This document shows positions 32,016-39,470 of a stretch of 39,470 nucleotides of DNA, piece by piece (position 1 is the stretch's first letter; every line of letters begins with the position of its first letter). The stretch covers positions 1 through 39,470 of the forward strand of contig DGSC01000050.1 of the NCBI GenBank assembly GCA_002391275.1, given 5' to 3'. The notes beneath the pieces were generated by a model. That model saw only the letters and a list, made by a program, of their open reading frames with translations, was not told the origin of the DNA and searched no databases. The translations under genes were made by a program, and so were the position numbers. The DNA is from Prevotellaceae bacterium UBA4372. GTDB taxonomy: Bacteria > Bacteroidota > Bacteroidia > Bacteroidales > Bacteroidaceae.

Positions 32016-33298
32016 TCGGTGTAGAATTTAATGATATCTGTGATAGCTCGTTGACATACGGGGCAGAACTCGGGCACATTGTTGACCTTCATTCGGCACT
32101 CTTGCACAGGACGGTAGACGCCTTTCGTCTGGTAGCCGGCTCCCTCGTAAACCCCCACTTTTGTCGTGACGTCCCGACCATCGGGAGACGTAGGCACGGG
32201 TGTGCCCTGCTGCATCATATCGGCCCATTTGCTGTTGAAATCATGGAGGGTGGTAATATTAGGTTCCCAAGGCTCCGTGTCGGCAGGATAGTGAGTCTCG
32301 GGATCATCGCCATAAGCATATTCGTCGGCAAGGCCAGCAAACGAGTGGCCAAACTCGTGAACGATGACTTCCAGCTTGTAATGTTTCGTGCGTGCCGAGG
32401 CAAGGTTATAGAAGTTGAAGATGCCACCGCCGCCATACTCTGGCGTATTGGCCAGGATGATGAAATGCTCAAACGGAATGCCCGTCATCACATCGTATAG
32501 TTTCTTGATATGCAGGGTAGTTAAATACCGATTGCTATAGAAAGTGTCGAAGCTCGAAGCCAAAGCCGTATCGTACCATAAACCCTTGTGCGGGATGGTG
32601 ACACCATTGTCGTGCGACACGGGTGTTACAGCGATGAAATTAAACCTGTCGATGAGCGAGCGAAAAGGTTCATGAGCAGCAAGGGCTGCGATGCTGCTGT
32701 CGCAGAGTGCCAGGAAATAGTCCATTTGGTCGGCAGCAAAACCTTCGGCAATGAAAGCCACATCTATTTTCTCTTGCGAGTCGCCGTTCTTACGGATATA
32801 ATGCCATGGAGTCTGCTCTTCGCCACTACGATCACGGATCAGGATGTCCGCAGGGTCGATGCGATGGCGCAGGCTGGAGCTTACACGGCGATGGGTGTCG
32901 ACCAGTTGCACCACCATGTCCACGGCCCTGCGAGGCATGGGCACAATGAAGGTGTTCTCGAAGGCTTTCTCCACATGGCGGGCCTCTTCCGTCTCTTGCC
33001 ACTCCTGGAACAGGGTGGAGAAGGAGTGTCGGTAGAGCGTGTCGCCCGTCTGCGGGTCCACCATCGTCAGCTGTCCATTGCCTTCGAGCGGCAATCGTTG
33101 CAGGTTATGACGGCGACCAAACCAACCGGCCGACTTCGACAACTGATCCAACGCTATATGCTGAGTGCGATTTGTTCCCGAAAAGATATAGTCGATGCGG
33201 AGCGTGGAATCGCTGAAATGGGTGTCGAAATCAACGACGGCGGCCTGCAACGAATGTGAAGTCAAGAAAAGAAAAGCTGCGAGAAGATAGTGTCTCAT
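32012..33298 (-). CDS. M64 family (IgA-peptidase-like) metallopeptidase, exported
   Basis: A zinc endopeptidase of family M64, named for the IgA1 protease of Clostridium ramosum, though most Bacteroidetes members have unknown targets. A signal peptide spans about 1-19 (SLQA-A). The N-terminal about 150 residues form the family's extra beta-domain. The zinc motif is H314-E-F-G-H318-S-F-A-G-L-A-D325, the HExxHxxGxxD-type signature with E315 catalytic. The upstream DVAFIAEGF, DRFNFIAVTPVSHDNGVTIP and NTPEYGGGG motifs are typical, as is the C-terminal cysteine group (CRM, CPVCQ). Length 428 residues. First gene of a two-gene coupled pair with the GH43 gene. Confidence 0.92.
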   Translation of the reverse strand: MRHYLLAAFLFLTSHSLQAAVVDFDTHFSDSTLRIDYIFSGTNRTQHIALDQLSKSAGWFGRRHNLQRLPLEGNGQLTMVDPQTGDTLYRHSFSTLFQEWQETEEARHVEKAFENTFIVPMPRRAVDMVVQLVDTHRRVSSSLRHRIDPADILIRDRSGEEQTPWHYIRKNGDSQEKIDVAFIAEGFAADQMDYFLALCDSSIAALAAHEPFRSLIDRFNFIAVTPVSHDNGVTIPHKGLWYDTALASSFDTFYSNRYLTTLHIKKLYDVMTGIPFEHFIILANTPEYGGGGIFNFYNLASARTKHYKLEVIVHEFGHSFAGLADEYAYGDDPETHYPADTEPWEPNITTLHDFNSKWADMMQQGTPVPTSPDGRDVTTKVGVYEGAGYQTKGVYRPVQECRMKVNNVPEFCPVCQRAITDIIKFYTE

Positions 33299-33422
33299 GT
33301 TACGAATAATAAATGAAAATCAGCACCTGCTCAGGAAGTTTAGCCAATAGGCTTTGGCTCGGTCAGCCAGGTCCTCCCGAAAGAGTCTTGCAACCTCCAG
33401 GTGTTAATCAATGTTCTTTGAT

Positions 33423-33944
33423 TCAGTCAGCCACCTTCACCGTGAGGCTACCTCCGCTGAGTCCCTGCAACATGCTCGACTGACGTTGGCGAAGCATGCC
33501 CTCGGCCTGCGAATCTTTGATGGTGCTGCCGTCGGTGCCGCTCGGTCCGGCTGCCGAATATTGGTATTCGGCCGTGAAACTGACAGAGATGTTATCGTAG
33601 CGCAAGCCTAAAGGTACATATAAATGCCATTCGGGGTCGGCCGTCTGATAGTCGTAGACTACCGTTTCCTCATGCTTCTCCGTTACGAGAGAGTCGACAC
33701 CCTCTGCCGTAGAGACATAATACTTAGCCTGCCACGTATATTTTGCACTGTAAATGAGATGCCCAATCTTGTCCTGCATGGCAACGATGGCCACCGAATC
33801 GCCACGTTGCGCCGGGTTGGGCGAGTACTGGAAGCCCTTCCAAGTGGGCATGTACGATTGCTGATCTTCCTCGTCGCACGAGCCTAAAGCAAAGGCAAGA
33901 CAAGCAAGAGATAAAATAGTTGTAATCAGAGTTTTATTTTTCAT
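33423..33944 (-). CDS. Lipoprotein of unknown function with surface-export signal
   Basis: A 173-residue protein with a clear lipoprotein signal: the lipobox ALGSC places the lipidated residue at C23. It is followed by DEEDQ, matching the acidic lipoprotein export signal by which Bacteroidota send lipoproteins to the cell surface. The mature part is beta-rich and Tyr/Ser-rich (TWKGFQYSPNPAQRGD, KYTWQAKYYVSTAEG, LYVPLGLRYDNISVSFTAEYQY), suggesting an Ig-like domain. I do not recognise the family. Its start overlaps the maf stop (ATGA), so it is read in the same operon, probably by translational coupling. A -7 box is not visible directly upstream. Confidence 0.8.
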   Translation of the reverse strand: MKNKTLITTILSLACLAFALGSCDEEDQQSYMPTWKGFQYSPNPAQRGDSVAIVAMQDKIGHLIYSAKYTWQAKYYVSTAEGVDSLVTEKHEETVVYDYQTADPEWHLYVPLGLRYDNISVSFTAEYQYSAAGPSGTDGSTIKDSQAEGMLRQRQSSMLQGLSGGSLTVKVAD

Positions 33945-34510
33945 ACGTTAAAGTTTTGTTTCAAGGATTGATAAAGTCGTTGAACAGGTAGTCCCATGAC
34001 GTTGTAGAACGAGCCGTTGATGCTCTCGACAGCCACGTAACCTATCCATTCCTGCACACCATACGAGCCAGCTTTGTCGAACGGTTTGTAACGGGTGACA
34101 TACGTGTTAATCTCATCGTCTGTGAGGGTCGCGAAGGTGACGTCAGTCTTGCATGAGAAGGCTACTTGCTTTTCTGTCGTTGTCAGGCAAACACCAGTGT
34201 ACACTTGGTGGGTGTTGCCAGACAGCATACGAAGCATGCGACAGGCATCGTGCTCGTCGACCGGCTTCTCAAGGACTTGCCCATCGAGCCATACAATAGT
34301 GTCGGCCGTAATGAGAATCTCGTCGGCCGACAGCTGCGAGACATAGGCCTGCGCTTTTTCTTTTGCTATGAACAGGGGAATATCTCCACCATTTAGCGTT
34401 GAAGGGTAGCTCTCATCGACACCAGGAAGCACGCGTACCTCAAAATCCAGATCGAGACCCGCCAGGAGTTCTCGCCGTCGAGGGGAATTAGAAGCAAGAA
34501 TCAGTTTCAT
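33941..34510 (-). CDS. maf: Maf family nucleotide pyrophosphatase
   Basis: A house-cleaning enzyme that hydrolyses dTTP, UTP and modified nucleotides such as pseudo-UTP. The 189-residue length fits the YhdE/Maf subgroup. Motifs are SNSPRRRELLAGLDLDFEV near the N terminus, DESYPSTL, ADTIVWLDGQVLEKPVDEHDACRMLRMLSGNTHQVYTGV (about 68-105, the active-site Asp in ADTIV) and SYGVQEWIGYVAVESINGSFYNVMGLPV at the end. In the operon it lies 83 bases after the KdsC-like gene and overlaps the lipoprotein start. The DUF2520-kdsC-maf order is seen in other Bacteroidetes, as far as I recall. Confidence 0.95.
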   Translation of the reverse strand: MKLILASNSPRRRELLAGLDLDFEVRVLPGVDESYPSTLNGGDIPLFIAKEKAQAYVSQLSADEILITADTIVWLDGQVLEKPVDEHDACRMLRMLSGNTHQVYTGVCLTTTEKQVAFSCKTDVTFATLTDDEINTYVTRYKPFDKAGSYGVQEWIGYVAVESINGSFYNVMGLPVQRLYQSLKQNFNV

Positions 34511-34593
34511 TATTCTTCAATCAAACATACAATATCTATAAACAAAAACAGGACAGCATCGCCATACGACAGCGGCTGCTGAAAGGGAAACGG

Positions 34594-35112
34594 CTACCAT
34601 CCGAATGCCGTCTTGTCGGCCATCCACTTGCCTTGGGCTTTCAACACCTGTTCTACGACGTCGCGCACACAACCATAGCCGCCCTTGATCTGGCTGATGT
34701 AGATGGAAATCTGCTTAATCTCGGGAGCCGCGTCGGCTGGGCATACAGGACAACCTACCCGCTGCATTATCTCGAAGTCGGGTATGTCATCGCCCATAAA
34801 AAGCACTTCGGCATCGTCGAGCCCATACTTGTCCTTCAGCACTTCGTAGGTCTCTATCTTCACAGAGCACGAAAGAAAGACATCCTCTATGCCGAGCAAT
34901 TCATAACGGCGACGGATGGTTTCGGGATGTGCACCCGTAATGATAGCTACGTGCAGACCACTCATCTGTGCCAAGCGCAAGGCATAACCGTCCTTTATGT
35001 TGACCGTGCGAACGGGCTCGCCATCGGGTCCTTGGGAAATCGTCTCGGCGCTCAGCACGCCATCGACATCGAAGAGCAATGCACGGACGCGCTTTAAGTC
35101 ATAGTTAATCAT
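34594..35112 (-). CDS. kdsC: KdsC-like HAD phosphatase (3-deoxy-manno-octulosonate 8-phosphate phosphatase)
   Basis: A small HAD-superfamily phosphatase of the KdsC family, which removes the phosphate of KDO 8-phosphate in LPS inner-core synthesis. The 172-residue length is the usual C0 type without a cap domain. HAD motif I is LLFDVDGVLS (about 13-22), motif II IITGAHPETIRRR, and motif III/IV KYGLDDAEVLFMGDDIPDFEIMQRVG with the GDD and D pair. The C-terminal GGYGCVRDVVEQVL tail is typical of KdsC. The start overlaps the DUF2520 gene stop by 8 bases. Other KDO genes are not in the window, so KdsC rather than a related sialic-acid phosphatase is a likely but unproven choice. Confidence 0.85.
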   Translation of the reverse strand: MINYDLKRVRALLFDVDGVLSAETISQGPDGEPVRTVNIKDGYALRLAQMSGLHVAIITGAHPETIRRRYELLGIEDVFLSCSVKIETYEVLKDKYGLDDAEVLFMGDDIPDFEIMQRVGCPVCPADAAPEIKQISIYISQIKGGYGCVRDVVEQVLKAQGKWMADKTAFGW

Positions 35113-35914
35113 AGCGTTGAATACTATTCGTTAGAAGAGTATAGATTTTTTGCAACTCGGGATGGTGGGCAAGCATGGCCTGCTGCAACCCCGTCACCTT
35201 GTCGTCGTGGCGAATGGCTGGTCCGGTCTGCGCCTCACGCGGTGGCAGCTGATGTAGTTTGGCTACCGTCTCATCCACAAGGGGCAACATCACCGAGAAG
35301 TCGAGCCCATCTTCCTTCAGTATCTCAGCCGAGAGCGTACAACAATGGTTGAGGAAATTGCAGGCAAACACCGCCGCCAGATGAAGGCGCCTTCGCAGGG
35401 CGGCCGTGGAATGATGGACAAAGTCTTCGTTCTGCGTAAGCGAGAAAGCCATCTCAGAAAGCAAGGTCTCATCGGCCGGAGCGACTGCTTCGACGAAGAA
35501 ATGTACACAGGAGAAATCGACTTCGCGCTCTTTCGAGAACGTCTGCATGGGATAGAAAACTCCCGAACGTTCGTGGCCTGTGTCCGTGATAACGCTCATG
35601 GACATAGAGCCCGCAGTATGCACAATGAGTGCTGATTCACGTCCAGGATGCAATGCCTGGGCAACAGTGGCCAAAGCATCATCCTTGACAGCAATAATGT
35701 AGAGGTCGGCGTCGGTGCAGACATCCTCTACCCTCCCCCATACGGCCTTGCAGGTGCATTGCCCCTGAGGGCTTAGTTCGTGTAATTGGCCAACCAGAGC
35801 TTCGGCTGAAGCACGCGTGCGGCTCCACACCTCCACAATAGGCATATCGCGTGCGACAAAAGCCTTGGCAAGATTTGTTGCTACGCGTCCGGCGCCTATC
35901 AGCGCTATCTTCAT
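35105..35914 (-). CDS. Rossmann-fold DUF2520 protein (F420/NADP oxidoreductase-like)
   Basis: A 269-residue dinucleotide-binding protein of the DUF2520 family, unknown substrate. The N terminus MKIALIGAGRVATNLAKAF carries the G-x-G-x-x-A Rossmann motif, and the C-terminal domain (SVMLPLVDETVAKLHQLPPREAQTGPAIRHDDKVTGLQQAMLAHHP) is the DUF2520 helical part with the TGPAxR motif. I chose ATG 35914, 22 bases after the nitroreductase stop; the longer open frame upstream begins with TTG. It resembles a short-chain NADP-dependent reductase such as those acting on ketopantoate, but I cannot name a reaction. It overlaps the KdsC-like gene by 8 bases. Confidence 0.85.
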   Translation of the reverse strand: MKIALIGAGRVATNLAKAFVARDMPIVEVWSRTRASAEALVGQLHELSPQGQCTCKAVWGRVEDVCTDADLYIIAVKDDALATVAQALHPGRESALIVHTAGSMSMSVITDTGHERSGVFYPMQTFSKEREVDFSCVHFFVEAVAPADETLLSEMAFSLTQNEDFVHHSTAALRRRLHLAAVFACNFLNHCCTLSAEILKEDGLDFSVMLPLVDETVAKLHQLPPREAQTGPAIRHDDKVTGLQQAMLAHHPELQKIYTLLTNSIQRYD

Positions 35915-35936
35915 TTGCTGTTCCACAAGCCTACGG

Positions 35937-36464
35937 TCAGAATTTATCAACGTGAACCTTATTCCACAGCAGGCGTTCCTCGTTGAAAGGCTTGCGTTCC
36001 ATGCCCTTATGTCCTAACGCTACGATCGACACCACCCGCAAAGGCTCGGGAATTTCCAGGAGGTAACGGACGATATTGTCGGCCGGCTGGCCCTCGTCGG
36101 TATAGCGCTCGCGCACTTGAATCCAGCATGCCCCAAGGCCGAGATCTTCGGCTTGGTACAAAAGCACCGTGGAAGCGACACTGGCATCCTCGATCCACAC
36201 ATCACTCTCCTCAGGGTCGCCGACAACAACAACTGCCATCGCAGCCCCGGCAAGGAAGTCAGCCCCCTGCGCCTTGCAGTGCGAAAGCTTTTCGAGCATA
36301 TCCTTATCGTCGACAACGACAAAGTGCCAGGCATGCTTACCTTTGCTCGACGGCGACATGAGCGCGCTCTTGAGCAGTTGGGTGACATCGTCGGCAGCTA
36401 ATTCTTCATCGGTAAATTTACGCATTGAGCGGCGTAGTCGCATGAGTTCTGCAAAACTTTCCAT
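35937..36464 (-). CDS. Nitroreductase family flavoprotein
   Basis: A 175-residue FMN enzyme of the nitroreductase superfamily, reducing nitroaromatics, quinones or flavins with NAD(P)H. Marks are the N-terminal RLRRSMRKFTDEELAADDVTQLL (FMN phosphate-binding Arg residues at RRSMR), the ALMSPSSKGKHAWHFVVVDDKDM stretch, and EDASVASTVLLYQAEDLGLGACWIQV (about 92-118) with the C-terminal VSIVALGHKGMERKPFNEERLLW. Length is on the short side of the family. It is the first gene of the minus-strand operon and has a -7 box upstream. Confidence 0.92.
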   Translation of the reverse strand: MESFAELMRLRRSMRKFTDEELAADDVTQLLKSALMSPSSKGKHAWHFVVVDDKDMLEKLSHCKAQGADFLAGAAMAVVVVGDPEESDVWIEDASVASTVLLYQAEDLGLGACWIQVRERYTDEGQPADNIVRYLLEIPEPLRVVSIVALGHKGMERKPFNEERLLWNKVHVDKF

Positions 36465-36514
36465 AATTCTTAGTCGGTCTTGTTGTTCAGTGTCCTATAG
36501 ATGATTTCTGCGGG

Positions 36515-36522
36515 CAAAGTTA
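36515..36522 (-). promoter_or_regulatory. -7 box for the nitroreductase operon
   Basis: On the minus strand TAACTTTG lies 50 bases before the ATG at 36464, giving a leader of about 45 bases. The upstream TTG is not convincing. The helicase promoter faces away about 110 bases to the right. Confidence 0.6.
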
Positions 36523-36601
36523 TGAATAAAACGGCACACCTGCACGCGAAAGATTATTTTTTTGCACATCTTTTGTCTGCCAGTTGTGTTTTCGTTACAA
36601 A

Positions 36602-36635
36602 TTGTTTCGTGATTTCTGCTTTATTCGTACATTTG
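36602..36635 (+). promoter_or_regulatory. Promoter of the Pif1-like helicase, suggesting a leaderless mRNA
   Basis: TACATTTG at 36628-36635 ends only 4 bases before the ATG at 36640. A TTG at 36602-36604 lies 23 bases upstream, slightly too far. With the usual start about 5 bases past the box, transcription would begin at or next to the ATG. Confidence 0.55.
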
Positions 36636-36639
36636 CATC

Positions 36640-38832
36640 ATGATAGACAATGCAGAACTGGACATGGCGCGCAACTATGCGCTCTATACCCACCGCAACA
36701 TATTTCTTACGGGAAAGGCTGGAACAGGCAAGACCACCTTCCTCAAGCGCCTACAGGCCGAGTCGCGTCGACGCATGATCGTAGTGGCTCCTACCGGTGT
36801 GGCTGCCATCAATGCGGGCGGTGTCACCATACATTCGTTTTTCCAGTTGGCTCCCGGTCTTTTTCTGCCAGGTAAAATGGTTGCCGGCCGCGACCCCAAG
36901 AGCCGTTTCTCTTTCTCGAGGCACAAGCAGAACATCCTGCGTTCACTCTCGTTGCTGGTCATCGACGAGATTTCGATGGTGCGCGCCGACCTTCTCGACG
37001 CCATAGACGACGTACTTCGCCGATATCAGGATCGTTCCAAGCCCTTCGGCGGCGTTCAGCTCCTACTCATCGGCGACCTCCAACAGCTGGCTCCCGTAGC
37101 CACGGAAAGCGAGTGGTCGCTGCTACGAGAGTTCTACACTACGCCCTATTTCTTCTCGTCGTTGGCTCTTCAACAAACCGACTTTGTCTACATCGAGCTT
37201 CAGCACATCTACCGACAACAGGATACGACCTTCGTCAACCTCTTGAACAACGTTCGCGACGGTCATGTGTCTGCGGCTACGTTGCAGGCCCTGAACGCAC
37301 GATACCTTCCAGCTTTCAACCCGCCCGACGGCGAGGAATGGATCACACTGACGACCCACAACCAGCAAGCGGCCAGGATCAACGCGGCCCGCATGAGCCA
37401 ACTTCCGACGCGCGAGTTCACCTTTGAAGCACACATCAAAGGCGATTTTCCCGAGAGTTCTTATCCCACCGACCCGTCGCTGAAATTGAAAGTGGGCGCA
37501 CAAGTGATGTTCTGCAAGAACGACCCTTCGTCGGCCAAGGCTTTCTACAATGGGCGTATTGGGCGTATTGCCGACATCCACGACGGCACCGTTACCGTTG
37601 TTTGCCGGAGGACTTCGTCTGCCGGCGAATCGGGTCAGGAACAGAAGGACTACGACCGTATCGACGTAAAAGCCCTCGAATGGACCAACACCCGATATAC
37701 CACAGATGCCGCTACGGGAACGATCAGCGAAGAACAGATTGGCTCCTTCACGCAAATTCCCCTGCGCACGGCTTGGGCCATCACAATACATAAGAGTCAA
37801 GGCTTAACCTTCGACCATGCCATCATCAATGCCGGGCAAGCTTTTTCGCACGGGCAGGTCTACGTGGCACTCTCGCGCTGTCGCACGCTGGACGGCCTCG
37901 TGCTGGCAACACCTATCACCCAGGGCATCATTACAACCGACCCCGACGTGGTCCACTTCAACGCCGTGGCCAACGAGCACACCCCTACGGCCGAGACTTT
38001 CATCAAAGACAGGCGCTCGTTCATTGAGGACATCCTGTGCGACATTTTCGATTTCAGAAACATATCGATGCGGCTACGCTATTTCGAGCGCCTCGCTACG
38101 GAACATCTCTCGGCATACTTCCCCAGTTTCGTTCGTATGACGGCTGCCACCGCCACACAGACCGACAGCAGCTTGCTGGCCGTAGGAGTCAAATTCCAAC
38201 AACAGATTCACCAACTCATGCCCCTGGCCGACACATTCGGCAGCAACGAGCTTCTCCGCGAACGGGTGCGCAAGGGGATGAACTACTATGCCACCACGAC
38301 GGCTAACATACTGGGCGAATTCTTCAACGTTGATCTGCCTGAAATTGACAATGCCCGAACCCGCGAGATGATCGCCAGCGAGTACCAAATTCTCAAAGCT
38401 TCCTACGACGAGAAGATGGAGATATTCGTCAACAGCCTCAACGATTTCTCGCTCGAAGCTTACTGGAACGCTAAGGCCAAGACAGCCATGACCGACGAAC
38501 AAAAGCCCCAACGCAAGGCGCGCGCTTCACGAAAGGCTGAAAGCAAGGAACGGCAGCCTAAGAAAACCAACGTCAGAAAAGCAACGATCGACTACGAGAC
38601 CATACACAATCCCACCCTCTACAAAGCCCTGCTCACGTGGCGACAGCAGACAGCCCGAGAGCGTAAGTTGCCCGTGTCGTACATCATGCCCATCAACACG
38701 GTCATTGGCATCACCAATCTCATGCCGCGAACGACGGACGAATTGCTGTCGGTGCCGGGCATCGGAAAAAAGACCCTGCAAGACTATGGAGCCGACCTGC
38801 TGGAACTCGTTGCCTCCAACGCTTTCAGATAA
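36640..38832 (+). CDS. Pif1/RecD2-like helicase with C-terminal HRDC domain
   Basis: A superfamily 1B DNA helicase of 730 residues. Walker A GKAGTGKT is at 25-32, Walker B VIDEISMVRADLLDAID at about 107-123, and the later motifs LLLIGDLQQLAP, AITIHKSQGLTFDHAIINAG and YVALSRCRTLDGLVL are all present. The region about 420-640 is helical linker with a basic patch (QRKARASRKAESKERQPKK), and the last 75 residues form an HRDC domain (LTWRQQTARERKLPVSYIM, then LLSVPGIGKKTLQDYG), a nucleic-acid-binding module also found in RecQ. Bacteroidetes Pif1-like helicases often carry this fusion. Two possible starts exist: ATG 36640, which fits the family N terminus but implies no leader, and ATG 36664. Confidence 0.92.
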   Translation: MIDNAELDMARNYALYTHRNIFLTGKAGTGKTTFLKRLQAESRRRMIVVAPTGVAAINAGGVTIHSFFQLAPGLFLPGKMVAGRDPKSRFSFSRHKQNILRSLSLLVIDEISMVRADLLDAIDDVLRRYQDRSKPFGGVQLLLIGDLQQLAPVATESEWSLLREFYTTPYFFSSLALQQTDFVYIELQHIYRQQDTTFVNLLNNVRDGHVSAATLQALNARYLPAFNPPDGEEWITLTTHNQQAARINAARMSQLPTREFTFEAHIKGDFPESSYPTDPSLKLKVGAQVMFCKNDPSSAKAFYNGRIGRIADIHDGTVTVVCRRTSSAGESGQEQKDYDRIDVKALEWTNTRYTTDAATGTISEEQIGSFTQIPLRTAWAITIHKSQGLTFDHAIINAGQAFSHGQVYVALSRCRTLDGLVLATPITQGIITTDPDVVHFNAVANEHTPTAETFIKDRRSFIEDILCDIFDFRNISMRLRYFERLATEHLSAYFPSFVRMTAATATQTDSSLLAVGVKFQQQIHQLMPLADTFGSNELLRERVRKGMNYYATTTANILGEFFNVDLPEIDNARTREMIASEYQILKASYDEKMEIFVNSLNDFSLEAYWNAKAKTAMTDEQKPQRKARASRKAESKERQPKKTNVRKATIDYETIHNPTLYKALLTWRQQTARERKLPVSYIMPINTVIGITNLMPRTTDELLSVPGIGKKTLQDYGADLLELVASNAFR

Positions 38833-38856
38833 ATTACACATTAATAAAAAAAATAT

Positions 38857-38888
38857 AAGCTCCAAGGCGACAAGTCTCGGAGCTTTTT
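38857..38888 (+). terminator. Terminator after the helicase gene
   Basis: AAGCTCC (38857-38863) pairs with GGAGCTT (38879-38885), followed by TTTC, with a 15-base loop. The serS -7 box begins immediately after it. Confidence 0.7.
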
Positions 38889-38890
38889 CG

Positions 38891-38898
38891 TAATTTTG
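38891..38898 (+). promoter_or_regulatory. -7 box for serS
   Basis: TAATTTTG followed by CG, just past the helicase terminator. Transcription would start near 38904, leaving a leader of about 75 bases. No T-box-type specifier structure is apparent. Confidence 0.55.
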
Positions 38899-38979
38899 CG
38901 GCGCAAAAGACAGAAGGGACTATCTTCTCCTCGACATAAGAGCAAGAATTGAAACGAGAATAATAGAAATTTGAAATAA

Positions 38980-39470
38980 ATGCTTACACTAAAACTCATC
39001 AACGAAGAGACCGAAAGAGTAATCAAAGGTCTGAACAAGAAACACTTTCAAGGAGCCAAAGAGGCTATCGAAGCCGTAAAGGCTACCGACCTACGTCGTC
39101 GTGAAGCACAACAGCAGCTCGACCAGTTGCTTTCCGAAAGCAAAAAGAAAGCAACCGAGATTGGTGCACTCATGAAGCAAGGACTGAAGCAGGAGGCAGA
39201 AGCAGCCAAAGCTGCCGTCGCCACCTTGAAGGAACGTGCCAAGGAGCTTGAGAACGTCATGGACGAAGCTCAGAAGCAACTCACAGAGCAGCTCTGCCAA
39301 ATCCCCAACATCCCTTACGACGAAGTGCCCGAAGGCGCTGCTGCCGAGGATAACCTCGTAGTGAAAAGCAACCTGCGCGAATGTCAGCCCGGCGATACCG
39401 TAGGCAACTGGACAACCAACCCCGTAGTCGAAGAGGCCCGACTGCCCCACTGGGAACTGGCCAAGAAGTA
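38980..39470 (+). CDS. serS: Seryl-tRNA synthetase, 5' part, cut by the window end
   Basis: Charges tRNA-Ser with serine. Only the first 163 residues are present. They form the tRNA-binding coiled-coil arm (about 1-110, MLTLKLINEETERVIKGLNKK onwards with KKATEIGALMKQG and heptad-rich helices) followed by the linker LCQIPNIPYDEVPEGAAAEDNLVV and the family-typical LPHWELAKK where the catalytic domain begins. The class II motifs lie beyond the window. Start ATG 38980 matches the typical MLTLK N terminus. Confidence 0.96.
   Translation, partial: MLTLKLINEETERVIKGLNKKHFQGAKEAIEAVKATDLRRREAQQQLDQLLSESKKKATEIGALMKQGLKQEAEAAKAAVATLKERAKELENVMDEAQKQLTEQLCQIPNIPYDEVPEGAAAEDNLVVKSNLRECQPGDTVGNWTTNPVVEEARLPHWELAKK

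Noticed and set aside
35915..35950. Extended N terminus of the DUF2520 protein beginning with TTG
   Set aside because: The ATG at 35914 starts directly at the Rossmann motif (MKIALIGAGR), as expected for the family.

Overview
The window reads as chromosomal DNA from a member of the Bacteroidales, most likely a Prevotellaceae-like organism. The evidence is the recurrent Bacteroidota promoter signature (TAnnTTTG, often with a TTG box 18-21 bases upstream), a GT3-type glycogen synthase, a lon-tgt-lptF gene string, exported GH2, GH43, M16, tricorn and M64 enzymes, and 22-bp tandem repeat arrays between genes. I cannot name the species from sequence alone. Nearly all of the window is ordinary, well-packed core and carbohydrate/protein-degradation gene content. 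I saw no prophage, integrase, transposase, CRISPR array, tRNA or rRNA.

Layout. 1-389: end of a 22-bp repeat array, a terminator-like hairpin and the lolA promoter. 390-4484 (+): LolA-like carrier, thioredoxin reductase, exported GH2 beta-galactosidase. 4676-12935 (+): tightly packed lon, tgt, LptF/LptG-type permease, DEAD-box helicase, C69 dipeptidase and free methionine-R-sulfoxide reductase. 12936-13622: a gene-free block with two hairpins and a second 22-bp repeat array. 13623-15557 (-): NAD synthetase, divergent from 15740-16677 (+), a reverse-type rubrerythrin and a RhaM-like mutarotase. 16785-21127 (-): alpha-glucan phosphorylase and GT3 glycogen synthase in an operon. 21295-28298 (+): a small exported protein of unknown function, an M16 lipoprotein peptidase and a tricorn-type protease. 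28612-30625 (+): ThiE/TenI-like protein, PRPP synthetase, and a small exported coiled-coil protein closed by a very strong terminator. 30849-30966: five and a half copies of the same 22-bp unit found at position 1. 31026-36464 (-): nitroreductase, DUF2520 Rossmann protein, KdsC-like phosphatase, Maf, a surface-type lipoprotein, M64 peptidase and GH43 hydrolase. 36640-38832 (+): Pif1-like helicase with an HRDC domain. 38980-end: 5' part of serS.

The genes group into envelope biogenesis (LolA, LptF/G, KdsC), redox and oxidative defence (TrxB, MsrC, rubrerythrin, nitroreductase), glycogen turnover (GlgA/GlgP), nutrient acquisition by exported hydrolases (GH2, GH43, C69, M16, tricorn, M64) and housekeeping (Lon, Tgt, NadE, Prs, SerS).

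The points most worth a second look are: two kinds of 22-bp intergenic tandem arrays that share a GAACAAT core; a Tgt whose three zinc-binding cysteines are all replaced; an apparently leaderless helicase mRNA; a GH43 with Asp where the catalytic Glu is expected; and a gene-free block that may be a dispersed repeat element. None amounts to a clear new defence or mobile system.
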